Assembly: GCF_016808095.1 (NCBI RefSeq)
Contig: NC_068976.1
Location: forward strand, 16,765,663-16,829,662
Direction: 5' to 3'
Length of the DNA: 64,000 nt
From: Vigna angularis
Taxonomy: Eukaryota; Streptophyta; Magnoliopsida; Fabales; Fabaceae
The position numbers were made by a program, and so were the translations under genes. Shown one piece after another: positions 46,100 through 62,034 of this stretch (position 1 is the stretch's first letter; each line of letters opens with the position of its first letter). A model generated the notes under the pieces. It saw only the letters and a list, made by a program, of their open reading frames with translations. It was not told the origin of the DNA and did not search any database.

Positions 46100-49052
46100 A
46101 GTTGGGAAAGTGCCCTTTGTTTTTGAGGATATTTACGAACTAAGGCTGACCTCTTCGTCTGTCTCTAGTTCTTGTAGCAATACCTTTCCTTTTCTTTAAG
46201 TAGTGAGTGATTTTAAATAATTTAACAAGGAGATTTTTAGTTTATTTCTCTATATCCAAATTTTATAAAAGAAAGTTTTAGTATATATAGAGTATTTAAG
46301 GTATAAAATAACTAAGTTAAATGTTATAAAAGTTTGAACAATTGTAAAATGAAAGATATTTCATTTTATTTTCTTGCTTAAATAATAATAATTTTACAAA
46401 TTCTTCTTGTTTTTAAATTGATAAAAGTATTTTTAGAATTTAAAAAGTTGAGTTGAATTAAATTTAATTATTGTAGCTTTTAATTCAACATGAAGTTGAA
46501 ACAATTTTTTAAACTATATTTTATAATAAAAAAAATTAATGAAATTCATGTTCGTTCACCATACATAATGTACACAAACTTTTCTCACCCTTTAAGAATT
46601 TAACTTATGAGAATAATATTATAATTAGGATGATAAAATATTTCACTAATTATTTTATCAATTTAATTTTTTAAAATTTCTTATTATTCAACTTAAACTG
46701 GAATATAATTTATGATTTAAAAAATATATTTTAACAATATAATGTTTGTTGAAAATAGTTTATATATTCTGGATAGTTGAAGTAAATAAAAGTATTATTA
46801 TAAATTTTCACATTTAAATGTTCATCAATAATTTATTATTAATTTTAATTTAATTTATGCATATTTTTTATGTTAATTATTGATAACTTTTTTCAATTTT
46901 ATTAGATATTTTCACTATAGAGATCATGTCCTAGTTTAATTTGTGAGTTTCTTTCTTCTACATAATTTTTAAGATTTTTCTTCAAATATTTCCTTAATGT
47001 AAGATTCTTACAATTTATATTCTAATAAATATTTTCTTTAATTGTTAGAAGAATTTTATGTTTTTAAAATCAAAATAGTTTTTTTTTTATTATGTATGAT
47101 TTTAAATTTCATATGTGTATTATAAGAGTTAGGTGTTAAACTTATTTACCTTATAACTTAACTCAATGCATCATCTTTCATAATTAAAATATTTGATGTG
47201 TTTATAAATACAATAAGTGGTCATATCTGGTGGAAACATTTACAATGCTTACGCAATTTTTCATCATATCTGGATAACGTGATCAGATATCAGTGAATTG
47301 AAACAAAGAATTGAATAAGTGGTCATAACACCTAAAATTGCTCAATCCAAACATCGATGAGTGCTCACAATTTTAATTTCACCGCAAATTTTATGGTCCC
47401 GAAGGTTGACTCTCTTAAAAAAAAACAATACATGTATTCACAAAAATTGCCACCTATGATAAAAATATCGTGTACTATTATCTACCTATAATATCTATAA
47501 TATTATAAATTCCTTTTACAAATTCAATGTTAAATATAATTAAAATTTTAAAAAAAGTACTAAATCAAACATGACAATTGTCATTTGAGAAGTTGCATTA
47601 CTTGGATATACTCATTTATGAACATACTTTTAAGTCTGAAGTGTTAACTACATTCTACAAATTTGAGATTAAACATGGAATGTAATTTTAATTACCTATG
47701 CACGAATATGTACATTTTTTATATGTATGAGTAAAATGTGATATACTATAAAGTAACATTAAACATTAACTATCTTTTAATAAAATTTGTTTAGCTTATT
47801 CAGAAAAAGTTTAACCACAATCAAACAATCATTAGAGTTTTGTAAATTCATATATTATAAAAGATATTATATAAACAGCTAGTTGTGTAATTTTATTAAA
47901 TTCAGAATGTAATTCAAAAATTTATCAGGTTATTTATTTACAGTATTTTTAACAGAAAAAATAGAATTAATCAACTGTGTATTAAACAATGTATCCATCA
48001 ATTTTAAATATTTTATATATATGCAAAAGTTTAACATTTTAAAATCACATTGTGTATTAAACAACTTAATAAATTATAATTAAAATTTAAACTTTCATAA
48101 AAGTTAACATATTTCATAAAAACATGTTTTTAACACTTCATTTCAAGAAAAGTATTAATGATTGAATTATAAATTGAAATATAATAGTTTTTATACTACC
48201 ATGAAGTTGGTGAATTGGTCCATAGTTCATAGTCCATTGTTGCCATATTTGTTCTATAGGAGTTTAATAAACTTTGTTTTGTTGTGGGTATGTATTTGTG
48301 TTATTGTACTCTACTAAATGATATGTATATTAATGACTACCTTGAATATTTTTTTTTTCTTTTCTCGTATTTTTGTGAAAAAAAATATGAAAATAATACT
48401 ATTTTTATGGCTTCGAGAAAAAAAGAAGAAGTAAATTCTCTTCTTTGTTTCTCTACTTGATGATGAAATTAAAAGATATATAATTACTTTACAACTCTAC
48501 CAAACAATGCATTTCTTTCTTTCTTTCCTAATGAACTGAACCAATGAATGTGTGAGGCTAGGCTGGCACAACATTTTCAATGTTTTTTCTTTTGTTCATC
48601 TCAAAGAAAAGGGACCATAAAATATTGAAACAAACAACAAACGTAAGTTTAGTATACATCTCTTCTAAAAAGGCAGCATTTTTCACAAACCTCCAAATCT
48701 GACCACATCCCATGTGCAGCTTTACCCCATTTTTCTCTTTCTTTATATTTTTCCAATGAAATGCCAAAAAACCCTTCTTATCTCTCATTTATCCATCATC
48801 TTAAATCAGATTTCAATGTATTTCTCTGCTTATTTTTTATCCTTATTACTTCATTAACATTTGTCACTTCTCATCCTTAAAATTAATCATTTCCATTATT
48901 CTCAGATACAAATCTTATAATGAGTATAAGTAGATTGAAAAAGTTGATACAACTTTTAAATCTAACTTAATTTTATATATAAAATTAGTTTTCAAGTTTA
49001 CATTTATTTATATAATATAAATTTATTTTATTTTTTTTTCGATTTAACACAG

Positions 49053-49108
<56 letters not shown>

Positions 49109-52100
49109 AATTAAATATTAATAAGTAATTTAATAATAAATAAAATAAAATGTCTAATTAATAACAAATATTATGAAGATAAATTTTAAATAATTTTAAT
49201 ATCATTTTAAAAATTAAATTTTAAATCTAAATGAACTTTTCAAAACCGAAAGTAAAATTCACTCTTATTAAGTTTTATTTATGTTTTCTCTAATTGACAT
49301 AAACTTTCAATAATATAAAAAAAAACTATAAATTACGTGTTACTTTACAGCTTAACTCATATTTAATTGATGAATCTTCTCTGAATACCATAAAATACTA
49401 CAACATCCTTATTACATTTAAAAATTAGAATTAAAATGTTGGCCAATTCCTTTGGTAGCTTTGGCAAAAAACTAATTTAAAATGGTACATCCCATGAATG
49501 TTATGTTTGTTTGATTTGAGCATAGAAAGCCACTTATAAACTTTGGGTCATGGCATTTATTTGCCTTGTTCAATGTTTTTCAACAAAACATACTTCCTAC
49601 AAAATCTCCAAATCTAATTAATTAAGAAACTTGAAGGGACAAAATGATGTGAATAATGTTGTTTGTAGGTTGCGAACTATGTTCCACCCGTGTAGTTAGT
49701 TTGGTGTTTTGTTTTCGTGCTTTCATGAAATATTATTTAATTTAATTGGTTTCTTCTTATGCTTACACAGAAATAATGAAAAAGATAAGAAGAATATTTG
49801 AGAGGGTTTCCAAATATATAACCACAATCAGTGCCACTTTATTTGCTAACATTTTCTCTTACCTTTTTGAGAAATTAATGTTTAATTTCTCATAGTTTCG
49901 TAGAAGATATATGGTTAATTAATATATAGAAGTATTAGTTTTTAGTCAATTATTCATTAAAGTTTCACATAAAAAGTAATATGAAAAATTAAAAAAATTA
50001 TATATTAAATTATTTAATAATTATACTTTTTAAAGTATTTTATATGTTGAACAATAATATTTTTGTTATGTATGCTTTTACGTTGAAAGATGTTATTTTA
50101 TTATATTACATTACAAAATTGTATATATCATGTTTTTATTAAATTTATATATAACAATTTCTAATTTATAAGAATTATTTTTTTCTAGACATGTTTATCT
50201 AAAAGTTGGTCAAAATAAACTCTTCAAACATGACGACTTAAGTCCACTTAATAACATTTTTTAACTCCAATGTAAAAAATATATATAAACAGTGACAAAT
50301 ATAAAACATAAATTCAATTAATTTTATCGGATAAATGATCAATTTGACACTATTAAAGAATGAAATTTCAGTAACAATGATAAAAGTATTGTTGCGTGTG
50401 TTTGTGTGTATATATTTATTTCAGTTTACGTACATTTCTGCGTTTCAGAAAAAGCACTTCCAGGTTCGTATACTCTAGTAGTACTCAAACAGTGTTACGG
50501 ACGTAACGGACCCACGCCTCCGTTCTACTTTCAGTACGGTCACTATAATTTCTAAGCTGTAATAAAAACTCAGTATATATTTATTTTAATATTTGTCTAC
50601 TAAATCAGTCCATTAAGTAAATGTTTTGATAAATCATTTTATAATTTGAATAGAAAATAATATAATTATAAAACATATTTTTATCCATGGCAATTTTTTA
50701 TATCAATACTTTGAAAATTCAAACTTTTAGATATTGTTGACGTCCAAAAAAAAAATTATAATACAATGCATTTAATTATAGAGATGAACAAATTAATAGC
50801 TTTTTGACTCTGTTATTTCTGCAAGCAAAGTAGATATTATATTTTTACGTATATCTTCAATAATAGTGGCTATGGAGATTGTGATATTACTAATTATTTT
50901 TTATATCTTCAAATAAGTTGATATGAGAATTAAAGGACGATGGAATGCAATAATGAGCTATCTAATTTTTATGCAAGCATGTGCATTACGTACTTAGATG
51001 GACTATGTTACTCAAACCAATAAAGAAGTTGACGTACTAGAAACAAAATAACATCATCATTTCAACAATTCAGTTTTCATGTCACATTATTTTCAGATTT
51101 GAATTTCAAAATTATATACATATATATTATATAGTTTATTTATTTTAATATAAATTTTATTAAATATTTTATTATCGGTAACTTTCTATAAAACGTAATA
51201 TAATTATTTCATTGTTAAATTAGAATTTTATGTTATTATGATTAACCATCTTAAATTTAATAAAAAAATAAAATTTAAATATATTTTAAAAAGTATACAT
51301 CAAAATTAATATAAAGGATATAAAATAATTTTAAACTAATAAAATTTTGTATATACAACTTGTATGAAATGAAATTTAAATATAATTTTTTGAATCTTAA
51401 ATACATTGAGAAAATATCATTAATTGTTTTAAAATTTAGAAATTCTACTGCGGTGAAGAAATAAAGTTACAGTTGTTAAATAGAAGTATCTTTCCACAAA
51501 TAACAAGAAGTAGATTTTTGATAAATATATTGTAAATGTCAAATACGAAAATAACTATAAAAAATAGTTTATAAATAAATATTTAATTTTTATGATGAGA
51601 AAGTTGACTACTATTTATATTTATGTAAGATTGAAATTGAAAATAAAAAATATAACAATGTGTTCTTATTGACCTTATTTATCGTGACAATGAGATGCAA
51701 AATTTGACATGCCTTGTATCATTTAAATCTTTGAATGACTAATTTTTTTATTCATTCATAACAAGTGTATATGTATGTCTTCTTCTTATGCTTAGTTTTA
51801 AGTTATTTAAAGTCCATTTTAATTCCAGCAACACTTAACTTTTTCAGTAAAATCATATCAATTTAGTATTACCAAATATTATCATTTTATATAGGAAAAT
51901 GAAAATCTAAAATATGTTTACGTTTTTATATTTTGTTATAGTTTAGATAATATCAAGCTTCCACAAACGAACATATTTTTTTCTTAGAATAGAATATTTA
52001 TTGCTTTCAATAAATTTAAATTATTTTATGCCATCTTCTTCATTTCACATGAATTAAAAATCTGAGATTATTACTCTAAAAAATATTACACAATTTATAT

Positions 52101-55100
52101 TATTTCTTACTCTAAATTCTTGAGTAAAATTAAAAAAAAAAACATACCATATTCCAAAAATCATACAACTCACAATTAGTTATTAATGTGGATTATATAA
52201 TCTTAAAAAAGTTGTGAAGAAATTCATAAAATCTTATTTAAAAGATTTCTAGATTGTCTTGAAACTAATTGATTATATAATTATATGTAGTACATATTAG
52301 TGTATCACTAGTCTTACAGTGTTTCCTTATGTAGGTGTAGTATGATATAATTATATGATGATATGTTTCGAGAAATACTATTAACATGTTTTTATTTCGA
52401 ATATAAGTATGTTGTATGTTTTTGTTGTAAATTCTATGAAAATGTTAATGTTTGAGTTTTACTATATTTAGTAGAATTTGTTAAAATAGAAATCTTATAA
52501 TGTTAAAATGTAAATTGAAAGTAATATAAAATTGACTTGTAAGATAAAATTTGTATTCATTATAAATTAATTTTATTTTTAGTCAATATGTGATTTTGAA
52601 TAATACATTTTTCTTACACCGTCTTAAATGTGGAATCTCATAATAAACAACAAATTTTAATTGGATAAACTCTAACAATAATTATAATACTAGATTAATA
52701 TATGAACTTTAATTTTAATTTAATTTTAAAAATCGGTTTGTAAGATAATGTTTAGATCTATATATATACTAAATTGATTTTATTTGTACTCAAGAATGAA
52801 CTTTCAACATATAATATTACTATAAGAATTTTTTTCATAACATAACATATATTACAGTTCGATAATATTTCAATTCAAGCACAGTATCTATGCTTTGTAT
52901 GTTTAATAAATTTTTTTAGTGAATTTGTAAGTAATTCGACAACAAAGATATAAATAAAAATTCTAAAATCACAGTGCCTATTATGACATAGAAGTCACAT
53001 GGTACGCCGTTCGAATCATAGCTGCTGGTATTGGCTAGCATCTCTAAAACAGAACACTTTACATGATAATTTATGTTGTGGATTCACAATCAGAAGCTTT
53101 CGGTGCGTTCTAAACCATGAGACACTGCCACGTTTTTTGTTCCATTTCTCAATCTTGTCGCCAACATCATCGTCATAACAATATTTAATCAATTTCATTA
53201 TTAAAAAACATGTAATTAATTTAACTCTACCACGCCCATGCTTAAGATAAACAAAAAGTGGAACTTGATTACTCCCCACATGCGCTGGCTCTGCTGCTAT
53301 GGATTCTCGATTCGTAAAAGTGTGATAATGAACAGTTCTTTGGGTTGATACAAAGAACACATTATGTGTATGTGTTGTATACATGAATTTAATAAACACT
53401 TAAGGATAAGCTTTTACATTATGGCTACAGCTACTGCTTATAATCTTCTGTCAGAAATCACAGAAATCGTTGCCACACTCATCCATGCATGCACATAATT
53501 CAAATGCTAACAACAACAATAATAAAGGAAACATGAATGAAGAGATAAAACAAACTAACATATTTAGGTTAGATTCTTGACCTTCATTGATATGATATGA
53601 ATGCTGGCAGTAGCAAACAAAATTGAATCAATGAATGAAATCAAAGTTTCATGCATGCGATGATTACATGCGCCTTAGAATAATATTCTTTTTTATTTTT
53701 TAAATATTTTCTTGATCATGTAGTTTTTCTAAAGTTGAGTTTTATCCCTTTTAAAAAAAACTAAAATAGATTATATTAGTTTTTTTTTCAAGTGATTTAA
53801 ATACTAACATTTTACCAAACAAAAAAAAACTACGAAAATCCTTAATCTCTTATTTAAAAAATGAGAGGATTGGAATAGTAAATATGCATTGACATAGGCA
53901 CTTGGGTGTATGATTAACACATTGACCTCAAAAATATGTTAGGATTGATTTTTGGGAATAAGCCAAAATCACAATCGGTTGTGTTGTTTGTTAGTTTCAT
54001 AGATAATAATACAAAACATATATAATTAATTTTCAAAAAGCCAACTTTACCAATAAAACTTGATCATGATTCTTGAATGTTTGTTTATACAAATACCATA
54101 AGATATATATGCACCTAATTAAAGAGTAAATTTATAGTACTACGGCCATTGCTGCTGTATCTTATCGATGTTGACCTATTCATTTTTTATCTCTCTCTTT
54201 ATTCTTGCACAAAAATTTGACTTCGATAAATAAGAAATAAATTATATATTATCCATACAGCTGTGAAGAAATTAAAACCTATACAGCTAATAAAAGAATC
54301 CATGACGTGGTAACATAAAATGAAAACTTATTTATGAGAATTATGAAAACTTTTGTGTAAGTTTCTTAAACTTTTAACTATATCATAATTAATTTTACAT
54401 CAACAAATTTCAATTTGTATATTTTTCTAAAAACAGAACTGAATGCATTACTTATATTCATTCAGTGATTCATTATTTTTTCTCGTTTGACTTTTTGATT
54501 TTCAGTTTAATTTCCATCACATTGTATATGCTACAGGAAATTTCTCGAAAGAAAAAATCTTGAATTTATGAGTGACTGCTCTGAAAATTCGAAACCCTAG
54601 TGAGAAGTCTGATGACAATATTTATTATAGAAATCGAGTTTTGGAACATGCTTTTTTATTTCTCGAGTTGTAAAGTATTAATATATATAGTTAGTTGTAT
54701 TATTTAATTGTAGAAATATATGGCTGTAGCTGAAGTATTTGATCCGCATCTCACGCCCCTGTCATTATCAAAACAGCACTTTGAGGGTAGCTACCAGAAA
54801 AATCGCGGTGGAAAAGGAATTAAAAAAAGTGAATTGAAGAGAATGGTAGCATTGTGGTGTTACTTGAGAGATTTCAAACGCGTGTTCATACTACTTACAT
54901 TCCAATCTCCATGATTCTTTTATTGCATGCAGAGTTTTATTAAATTCATGGTCATTATATAAAATATTATAATCAATGATTAACAGAGGTTATGCAGAAG
55001 AGATTCTAGCTTGGTGTCGTTGACGCACTTTTGCAGCTACTTCCTTCTCCCAAGCCCAATGAACTGCTATGAAAGGAATAGGTCAACAACTGCTACATAA

Positions 55101-57825
55101 TTTAAAATCTCTGCTCTCATTTCTTTGTTTATTCTTTTAATCTTCAATTAATTACTCTTCTTCCTTGATATTGTAACTATATTGCAACTATAGTTACAAT
55201 TGGAAAAGATGTGTTTGTATAATAACAATTTATCTAGAAGACAAAATATTAATAACCACAATAGATTAATACTATTTTTAATAAAAAGAATTAGAACAAT
55301 GACTTTTTGCATCTTGTATTATTAAATTTTTTCACCTTGTGTTTCGAACATGGGTCAAAAACTACTTTTTCATCTTTACAATTGTCTTTAGTTTTTCATC
55401 TTCATATTCTAAACAGAACGAATGACTATCTCTCAAAGACACGTCGACCCTTAAGCCAATTGATTGTGTTTGATCGGTTATTACAGTAAAATCTTGAATT
55501 CAGAATAAATCTAAATCACCTACCTTCTTATATTTATAAGTTTCGAAATAGTCTTTTAATTAAGATTGACCTAATCACAGTCCAAAAGTCAATAAACATA
55601 TTTTACTTGTTTTTACTTGTAGATATGTGATAACAATACTTAATAGCAGAGTAACCATTCGAAATAATAAAAATGATTGTTCAATAAATTGGAATTAAAA
55701 ACAACTTTTTTTTAAAAATGTTGACCATACGCTTAACCCAATCGATATATTTTGTAATTTGAACTTTTATTAGCCTAACATTAAATGACAATTCTTACTC
55801 GTTTTTAATATGGATATATTTTAATACAAATAAATTTTAAAAAAAATTGAGTTTTTTCTTGTAGAATTTTCTAAGCAAGAAAAACTTTAAAAAGTAGTTC
55901 TCCCTTTGTACTAAAAACAGATACATAGAATTAATGGTGTTGTACATTTTTTATGTCCTTGGTATTAATATACAATTTTTATTTATTAGATTAATATTTT
56001 AGTATATACTCTCGTTTTATACTTATATCCTTAAAAAAACAACATAATGCTTGTTTAATTTTACATCATTATATTTTTACACATGGAGGGCAAATTACAC
56101 ATTCACAAAACAAAAATAATTGTATAGGTATTATTGAAAAAAAAATGATAAATTAAGAAGTATTTTCAGTCTTAATTTCTCCTCACAACACCAAAGAAAA
56201 ACTTGAGTGAATGAATGAATAAATAAAAAAGGTGAGAATCCACCACCCGCACATGGTTGGGAAAGGTTCTAAGTAGCTGCTACAATAATTATGTATTTAT
56301 CAACCATGTTTATTTATGACATTATTTCTGAAAAAAACCTTCTACATTAACACAAACAATAACTATTGTACTACAAGTACTTGCAAACCTTCTTGGTCAC
56401 ATCTTCATTTATTCCTTTCTGTTTCTTCGGCGAGTTCCTTTTCCTCTCAAATTGTTCCAACATTTTTAATCATTTTGTTATGTGTTGGTACCTTTGTTCT
56501 CATATTTTCACTTTCTTGTTTTTTTCCCTAACTCTATCTATTCTTCCTTACCTTGTTTATTTTTATTTGGTTGGTGGATGCTGCAATTTTGTAATGTTAC
56601 TTTTAGTTAACTAACAACTCATTCACACTTAATAAAGTAAACCTACCTACGGTTTTCGCGATGAGGAATATAACCTATATGAGAATCTTCAACCCAAAAT
56701 TTGAATTTTTGTTGTCTATGTTGATGCATATGTCAACACGACTGCATTTTTCGTAATAAAGGGTAAAGATAAAGAAGCTTTTGACGCAAGCAATAATAAG
56801 ATAATAGCTATAGCCAGAGTGCATCTCCAATAATAAAAAAGAAATTATTCTTGTATGTGGATAATGTAAAAAGTTTAATTGGTGTTCATAAAAATATTTT
56901 AGTGTCTGCCTTTTCTCATACTATACTATGCCCTTTCTATTAACTTAGTGATACGATAAAATTCAATAAATTATATTAGATATTTATGGATAATTTTGAT
57001 AATAAGTAACATAATATTAAATGAATCTTGTTAAAATAGATTTGGATATTTGATGTGTGAAATTAAATATTTGTAAATAATTCAATAACAAATTATATCG
57101 TAAATTTAACAAACTTAATTAAGATAAATTTTGATATTGTATTAAAAAATAAATTTATTTGTCATTACAAAAATAACTTATAAAATAAAATTTGTTATCA
57201 CTTATTGACAGGTTTTTAAGAAGATTCATTAAAGAGATATAACATCATTAAAACTTAAATACAACTACATAAAATACAAAATACTGAATTTATAAATTTT
57301 CCTTTTCATAAAATATTTAACTTTCTATGTAAACTTAAATTTTCAAGAGTTATATATTATAAATTTATATTATATAAAATTAACGTGAAATCTCTATCAA
57401 GAAGCAAGCTTCCATGATTATGGACGGTGATAGTGTTATATAATATATAAGAATATTTTCTTAGTTATAGAATCACTATGATAGATTACATCACACCTAT
57501 AAGACCAACTATTCCTCTTACACTTCACTATATAGAAATTAATAGAAAAATGTATGTATATATATACACAATTATAATGTAATGTAGTCCATCTAGGGAA
57601 GCTCGCTAACCAATGTGATTGGTTGGCAATGAAGCTTATACACACTTTATATACTAATAATTTAATTAGTCTGATGTATACTTGTACCAGTACTTGATTA
57701 TATATTATTCTCTCCTTCCTTTTTTTAAACTAATGCAAACCTTTTTGAGGTGACAACAAACAATCAAAAACAAAATTTCCGTACCCAAAAGAAGTGCCTT
57801 TTAGTGATGAGTTTATGAAGAATAC
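46100..57825. other. long AT-rich intergenic region
   Basis: About 11.7 kb with very high A+T. No gene family recognised on either strand. Isolated open frames (for example 53016-53399 on the minus strand, 127 codons, and 54720-54914 on the plus strand) lack family motifs. A slightly GC-richer patch sits at 50440-50560 and at 53030-53300. A sequence at about 55330-55600 (GAACGAATGACTATCT, then leader-like text) vaguely resembles 58720-59010. Confidence 0.6.
49060..49101. repeat. (AT)n microsatellite, about 20 units
   Basis: Uninterrupted AT dinucleotides within AT-rich DNA. Confidence 0.95.
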
Positions 57826-58104
57826 TTGTTACCTAATTCCCTTTCACTCTTTGAAAATCCAAATTCAAATGAAATGCCAGCAGAGTTTTGTCCTCCACTC
57901 TCTCATCATCACACTCTGTTAGTCACTATCTTTATGTTAGCTGCTGCAGCCTTAGTTGCAATATGGTTTGCATGCTCAGCTCATAGTTTTTTCACTCAAA
58001 CACGCCAACACACTCATCAATATCACTTACCAATCAACACTTTCTGCATTCACTACTCGGACTTTGATATTTCATCTCACATTTCTAACAATTTTCATCA
58101 ATAA
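57826..58104 (+). CDS. possible small membrane-anchored protein, 92 aa
   Basis: Not recognised. From ATG at 57826 (or the Met at 57874) it encodes a short polar start, a hydrophobic stretch TLLVTIFMLAAAALVAIWFA (about residues 31-50) that would make a single membrane helix, then a His/Thr-rich tail. Codon content is less AT-rich than the surroundings, which is the reason to list it. No intron, TATA or homologue could be confirmed. Chance ORF is a real alternative. Confidence 0.3.
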   Translation: MLPNSLSLFENPNSNEMPAEFCPPLSHHHTLLVTIFMLAAAALVAIWFACSAHSFFTQTRQHTHQYHLPINTFCIHYSDFDISSHISNNFHQ

Positions 58105-61100
58105 TATATTTATATAAATAAATACACTTTAAATCTAATTCAATCTCTAAGAAACTGATTTATAATTTGAGATTTACAATCTATTTATATACTCTAAATT
58201 GATCTTGTTTCTAGTCAACTTAGATTTTCAACAAATTACTCAAATTATATAACAATTTACGTCTTTTTTGCTACCAAAAAGAAAATAATATAGAATCAAT
58301 ATTTTTAGGTAACAACTGAAGAAAATGAAAGATTATATAAAAAAAGGTGGCTTTTATTCTGATATATAGGGTTTAAATTCTGGTCATTAAGAAAAAAAAA
58401 ATACACCACAGTTAATAAAAAGAATATTAATACAAAATAACCATTTTATGTGTCTAATTAAGAAATAAATTAGGTTCCTTAAGTAAGTCAAAAAATGTTA
58501 CCAGAGCAATCGATTATTTTCAGCTATACTTTTTATAATCATTCTCCATTGAACTTTTATTTGTAATCTCTTGAGTTATAGCATATGAGAGAGGAGTGTT
58601 GTTTCGTCCATGTAATATCTCTTAAGAACTCTTTTTTTCGTTTTATTGTTTGTGTAAATAGATTGTGACGCTCCAAGTTGAAAAACTGGTATGAAAATAT
58701 TATAACTTAACAAGTAATTTCAAATTTGAGTATTGTTTCGAACGGTGTCGAGAGTTACTTTTTCACATGTTGTTCTTTTTTTTCTTCGTTCTCTTACAAT
58801 GTTTTTCTATTTCTTATTTTTTCAAAGTCTGAATTGAGTGGCTAGTCATCTATCAAAGGTATTCTGCGGCTTAAATTAATTAATTATACCAATCAATTAT
58901 TACAATTAAGTCTTAAATATTCAATAAATGCAATAAACTACCTTCATACCTTCTGTGTATTTATAGATTACGGAGTGAACTTTTGGTTAGGATTGACCCA
59001 ATACCCATAAGTATTCTTTACTTTATTAATTATATTGAATTTATACTAATGACTTTACGTTGCCAAACGATCATCTATAGAGATGACCATCTATTGGTGA
59101 ATATTCATTTTTATAGAATTGATCGACCGGTCATGCAAGAAACGTGTTAATCGGACGGTTCGATATAAGTATAATTTATGTTAAATATTTAAATAATTTT
59201 ATATATTTTGAGTAAGAGTACCTCACTTAGGAGAAAAATTATCATATAAAGAATATATTGTATTGTATTATTTATGTGACTGTTGCTAGCTAGCTGTCCA
59301 ATCACATCGACTTTTGAAAATGGGTTTTGATGAATCTATATATAATACATAATATATAATATGTATAGACAGAAGCGATTGTTGAAATGAAAAATAAGGA
59401 ATATATGCGTTCTCTTTTGACGTGAATAGGTTATGGTTGACGAAGTGAACAAACATGATGATGCGACGAGAAGACTTCACTAACCCAACAGTTATGCATT
59501 ATGATAGAGAGATTAATGAGCCTGACAAATTTTGGTGGGTGGGGACATCTTCACTTAATTACGCAATTTAATTCCCTAATCATATTCATTAACTGTTTTA
59601 ATTTTTTAGTACCTCAAATGATTGAAAATGATTGACATGCACTAACCACTGCATCAATGAATCAACCATTCGATTACAAATTGCTCACCTTACGTACACA
59701 CTCACATTACCCCTTTCCCTTCGTTTTCTTCTTTACTTCAACATTCTACCAATAACCTTTCAAGAATCCATCTTACATAATGCCTTAACAAATCATTAAA
59801 GTGTTTCTCTGTTTTATCAACATAGAGAAAATAAATAATCATAGAGAGTAAATAATATATTTAAAATGAATTTATGATTAATAAGTAAATGTAAATTTTA
59901 TTTTACAAATTAATTTTATAAAATTGAGTTAAACTTAAATTGATTTCACATTAAGAACTTGAAAGAATTATGATTGCATTGAAGAATTATAGGCTAGGTT
60001 GACCTAGTGGAGATTTAGTAATTAACATAAGTTCTTAATATTGTTTCCATGGTAAGAAAATATATAAGAATCGTTGTTCCATGTATAATATTGATTTAAG
60101 CTTTGAATTGTCTAAGTTCTAGAGTTTTGAATTGATTATTCCTCAAAAGACAAGCAATAATAGTGTTAAGGTGATCTTCGGAAATCACTCTTTTGAAGAA
60201 TCAATTTTTTATGAAGATTTTCACCAATGAATTATTATTGTTTTTTCTTCATAAATACGTAATAGTATCTCCATTGTTTACATGATTTCCATTCATGAAA
60301 AATGTAAAGTGGTGATATGATAGCAACTTGAGAACACTCATGTCCAATAGGGTCAAACAAAGAGCATATGCTCTTTGTATTTGAATTCATACAAAATATA
60401 TACAGAAAGAGAATGAGTACAAGTCATGTTCCTTTGCCGGATTATATGGGAGACTTTTGTCATTTATGTGGTTATGTAGATTAAACAAGAAAGCCTCACA
60501 TGGGGGTTCGATGCAACTCAGAATAATTCACCAACTCCAAACACCCCTTCTTCTTCAAACTCCCCAATAACTTAACCTTTTTTAGCTTTCTCAAAAATGG
60601 AGATGAAAAATATTATAAATTTAAGATAAGTTAAAAGTTTTATATTAAATAAAAATGGGAATATATATATAAAGATACTCACAAACTTATTATTACGAAA
60701 TTACGAAGTTTTGGATTGAAAACTATACTTTTACATATCATCATGTTGATTCTTTCGAATGGAATTCATTAAAAAGATATAGCACCAAAAATATCTCAAT
60801 TCAATTCAGATGATATATTAATACTATTTTTAATTTAAAATCTTAAAGACAAAAAAATTGAGGTTTTATTTTCTTTAATATCAAACTTAAATTCATACTT
60901 AAATTTTTAACACTAATTCAAAACTTTGAATCTATGAATCTTTTTATTATCAATAATGATCATTTGACACATACAAAATTTTCATGGCAATTTAATACTA
61001 TCTTTTATTTGATATTATCCTTTTTTTGAAAATACAAAATATTACTTTTTTTTGTGATTATTTTATTTTTATACTGTATGTCAAACGAAGGTAAGATCGT

Positions 61101-62034
61101 GTCATCTTATCATTACTTTTTTATTATACCTTACTTTTTTTTATTTCTATTCAATATTAAATTTTGATTTATAATTAAATTCCGAAGTCATTGGTGTCAA
61201 ATGTTCCTTTAGGTTAAAAAAGAATAAATGTTGATGATTGCATTAGACGGTTGAGAAATGCATAGGAAGCAATACACATGAGGTGCAAAAAGAAAAGATA
61301 ATGAGAAGAAGTAGATGGTGGTGAAATTTGCAGGATCTCAAATCTTTTAATAAAATGATTGGCAAACGAATTGGATTTTATTAAATTCTGGACCCCTTTG
61401 GAGATATTCCCACCGTTGCTGTCTCTACGAAATTTGCAAATCCAACTTCCAAACTGCAAGAGTCAGAGTAGCAAATGATTTTTCAGAACCCAGATTATTA
61501 TTTTAATTTCAGTGCAATGTACTTACATTTTTGCACAATTCTTTATTTTCACTTTATTTTAATTTCGGTCCAAACATAGTCTTGTCAATATGTCATCTTA
61601 CTTCTTTTCTCGAAATTTATCTTAATATTTTATATATATACGCTCATTTTTATGTGTGTGTTTGTGTAAGTGGTTGGACTTTATTTTCACTTTTCTGTCA
61701 CATATTTGAACATTATCGTATTCGACTAAATGCATGATCTGTTCTGTGTAGTTTATTTCGAGAAAATAATTCTCTTTTTTAAAAACAAAAATTGAAAACT
61801 CTTTTCATGTGAGAATTCTTTCTTTTTGAAAAGTTACAGCCATTGCTCTCACGTGTCACTTCAATTCAATAGCACAAAAAGTTAGACCTCGTAGCTTAAA
61901 CTTTCTTAGAGGAAGAAAGAAAAACCCTTTTCTTTTGAAGAGAAGTTGTGTTGGAAGAAAACCATAATGAATCACACAACATTTTATGAAAAGAGGAGAA
62001 AATAGGTTTTTTTAACTTATGACTTTTTAAATTT
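58105..62034. other. AT-rich intergenic region
   Basis: No gene recognised. Minor items: a palindrome AGAGCATATGCTCT at about 60361-60374, and open frames of 60-80 codons without family features (for example 61214-61459 minus). Confidence 0.55.

Noticed and set aside
53016..53399. 127-codon minus-strand frame
   Set aside because: No family motif, mixed composition and no promoter or intron signals; not enough to call a gene.
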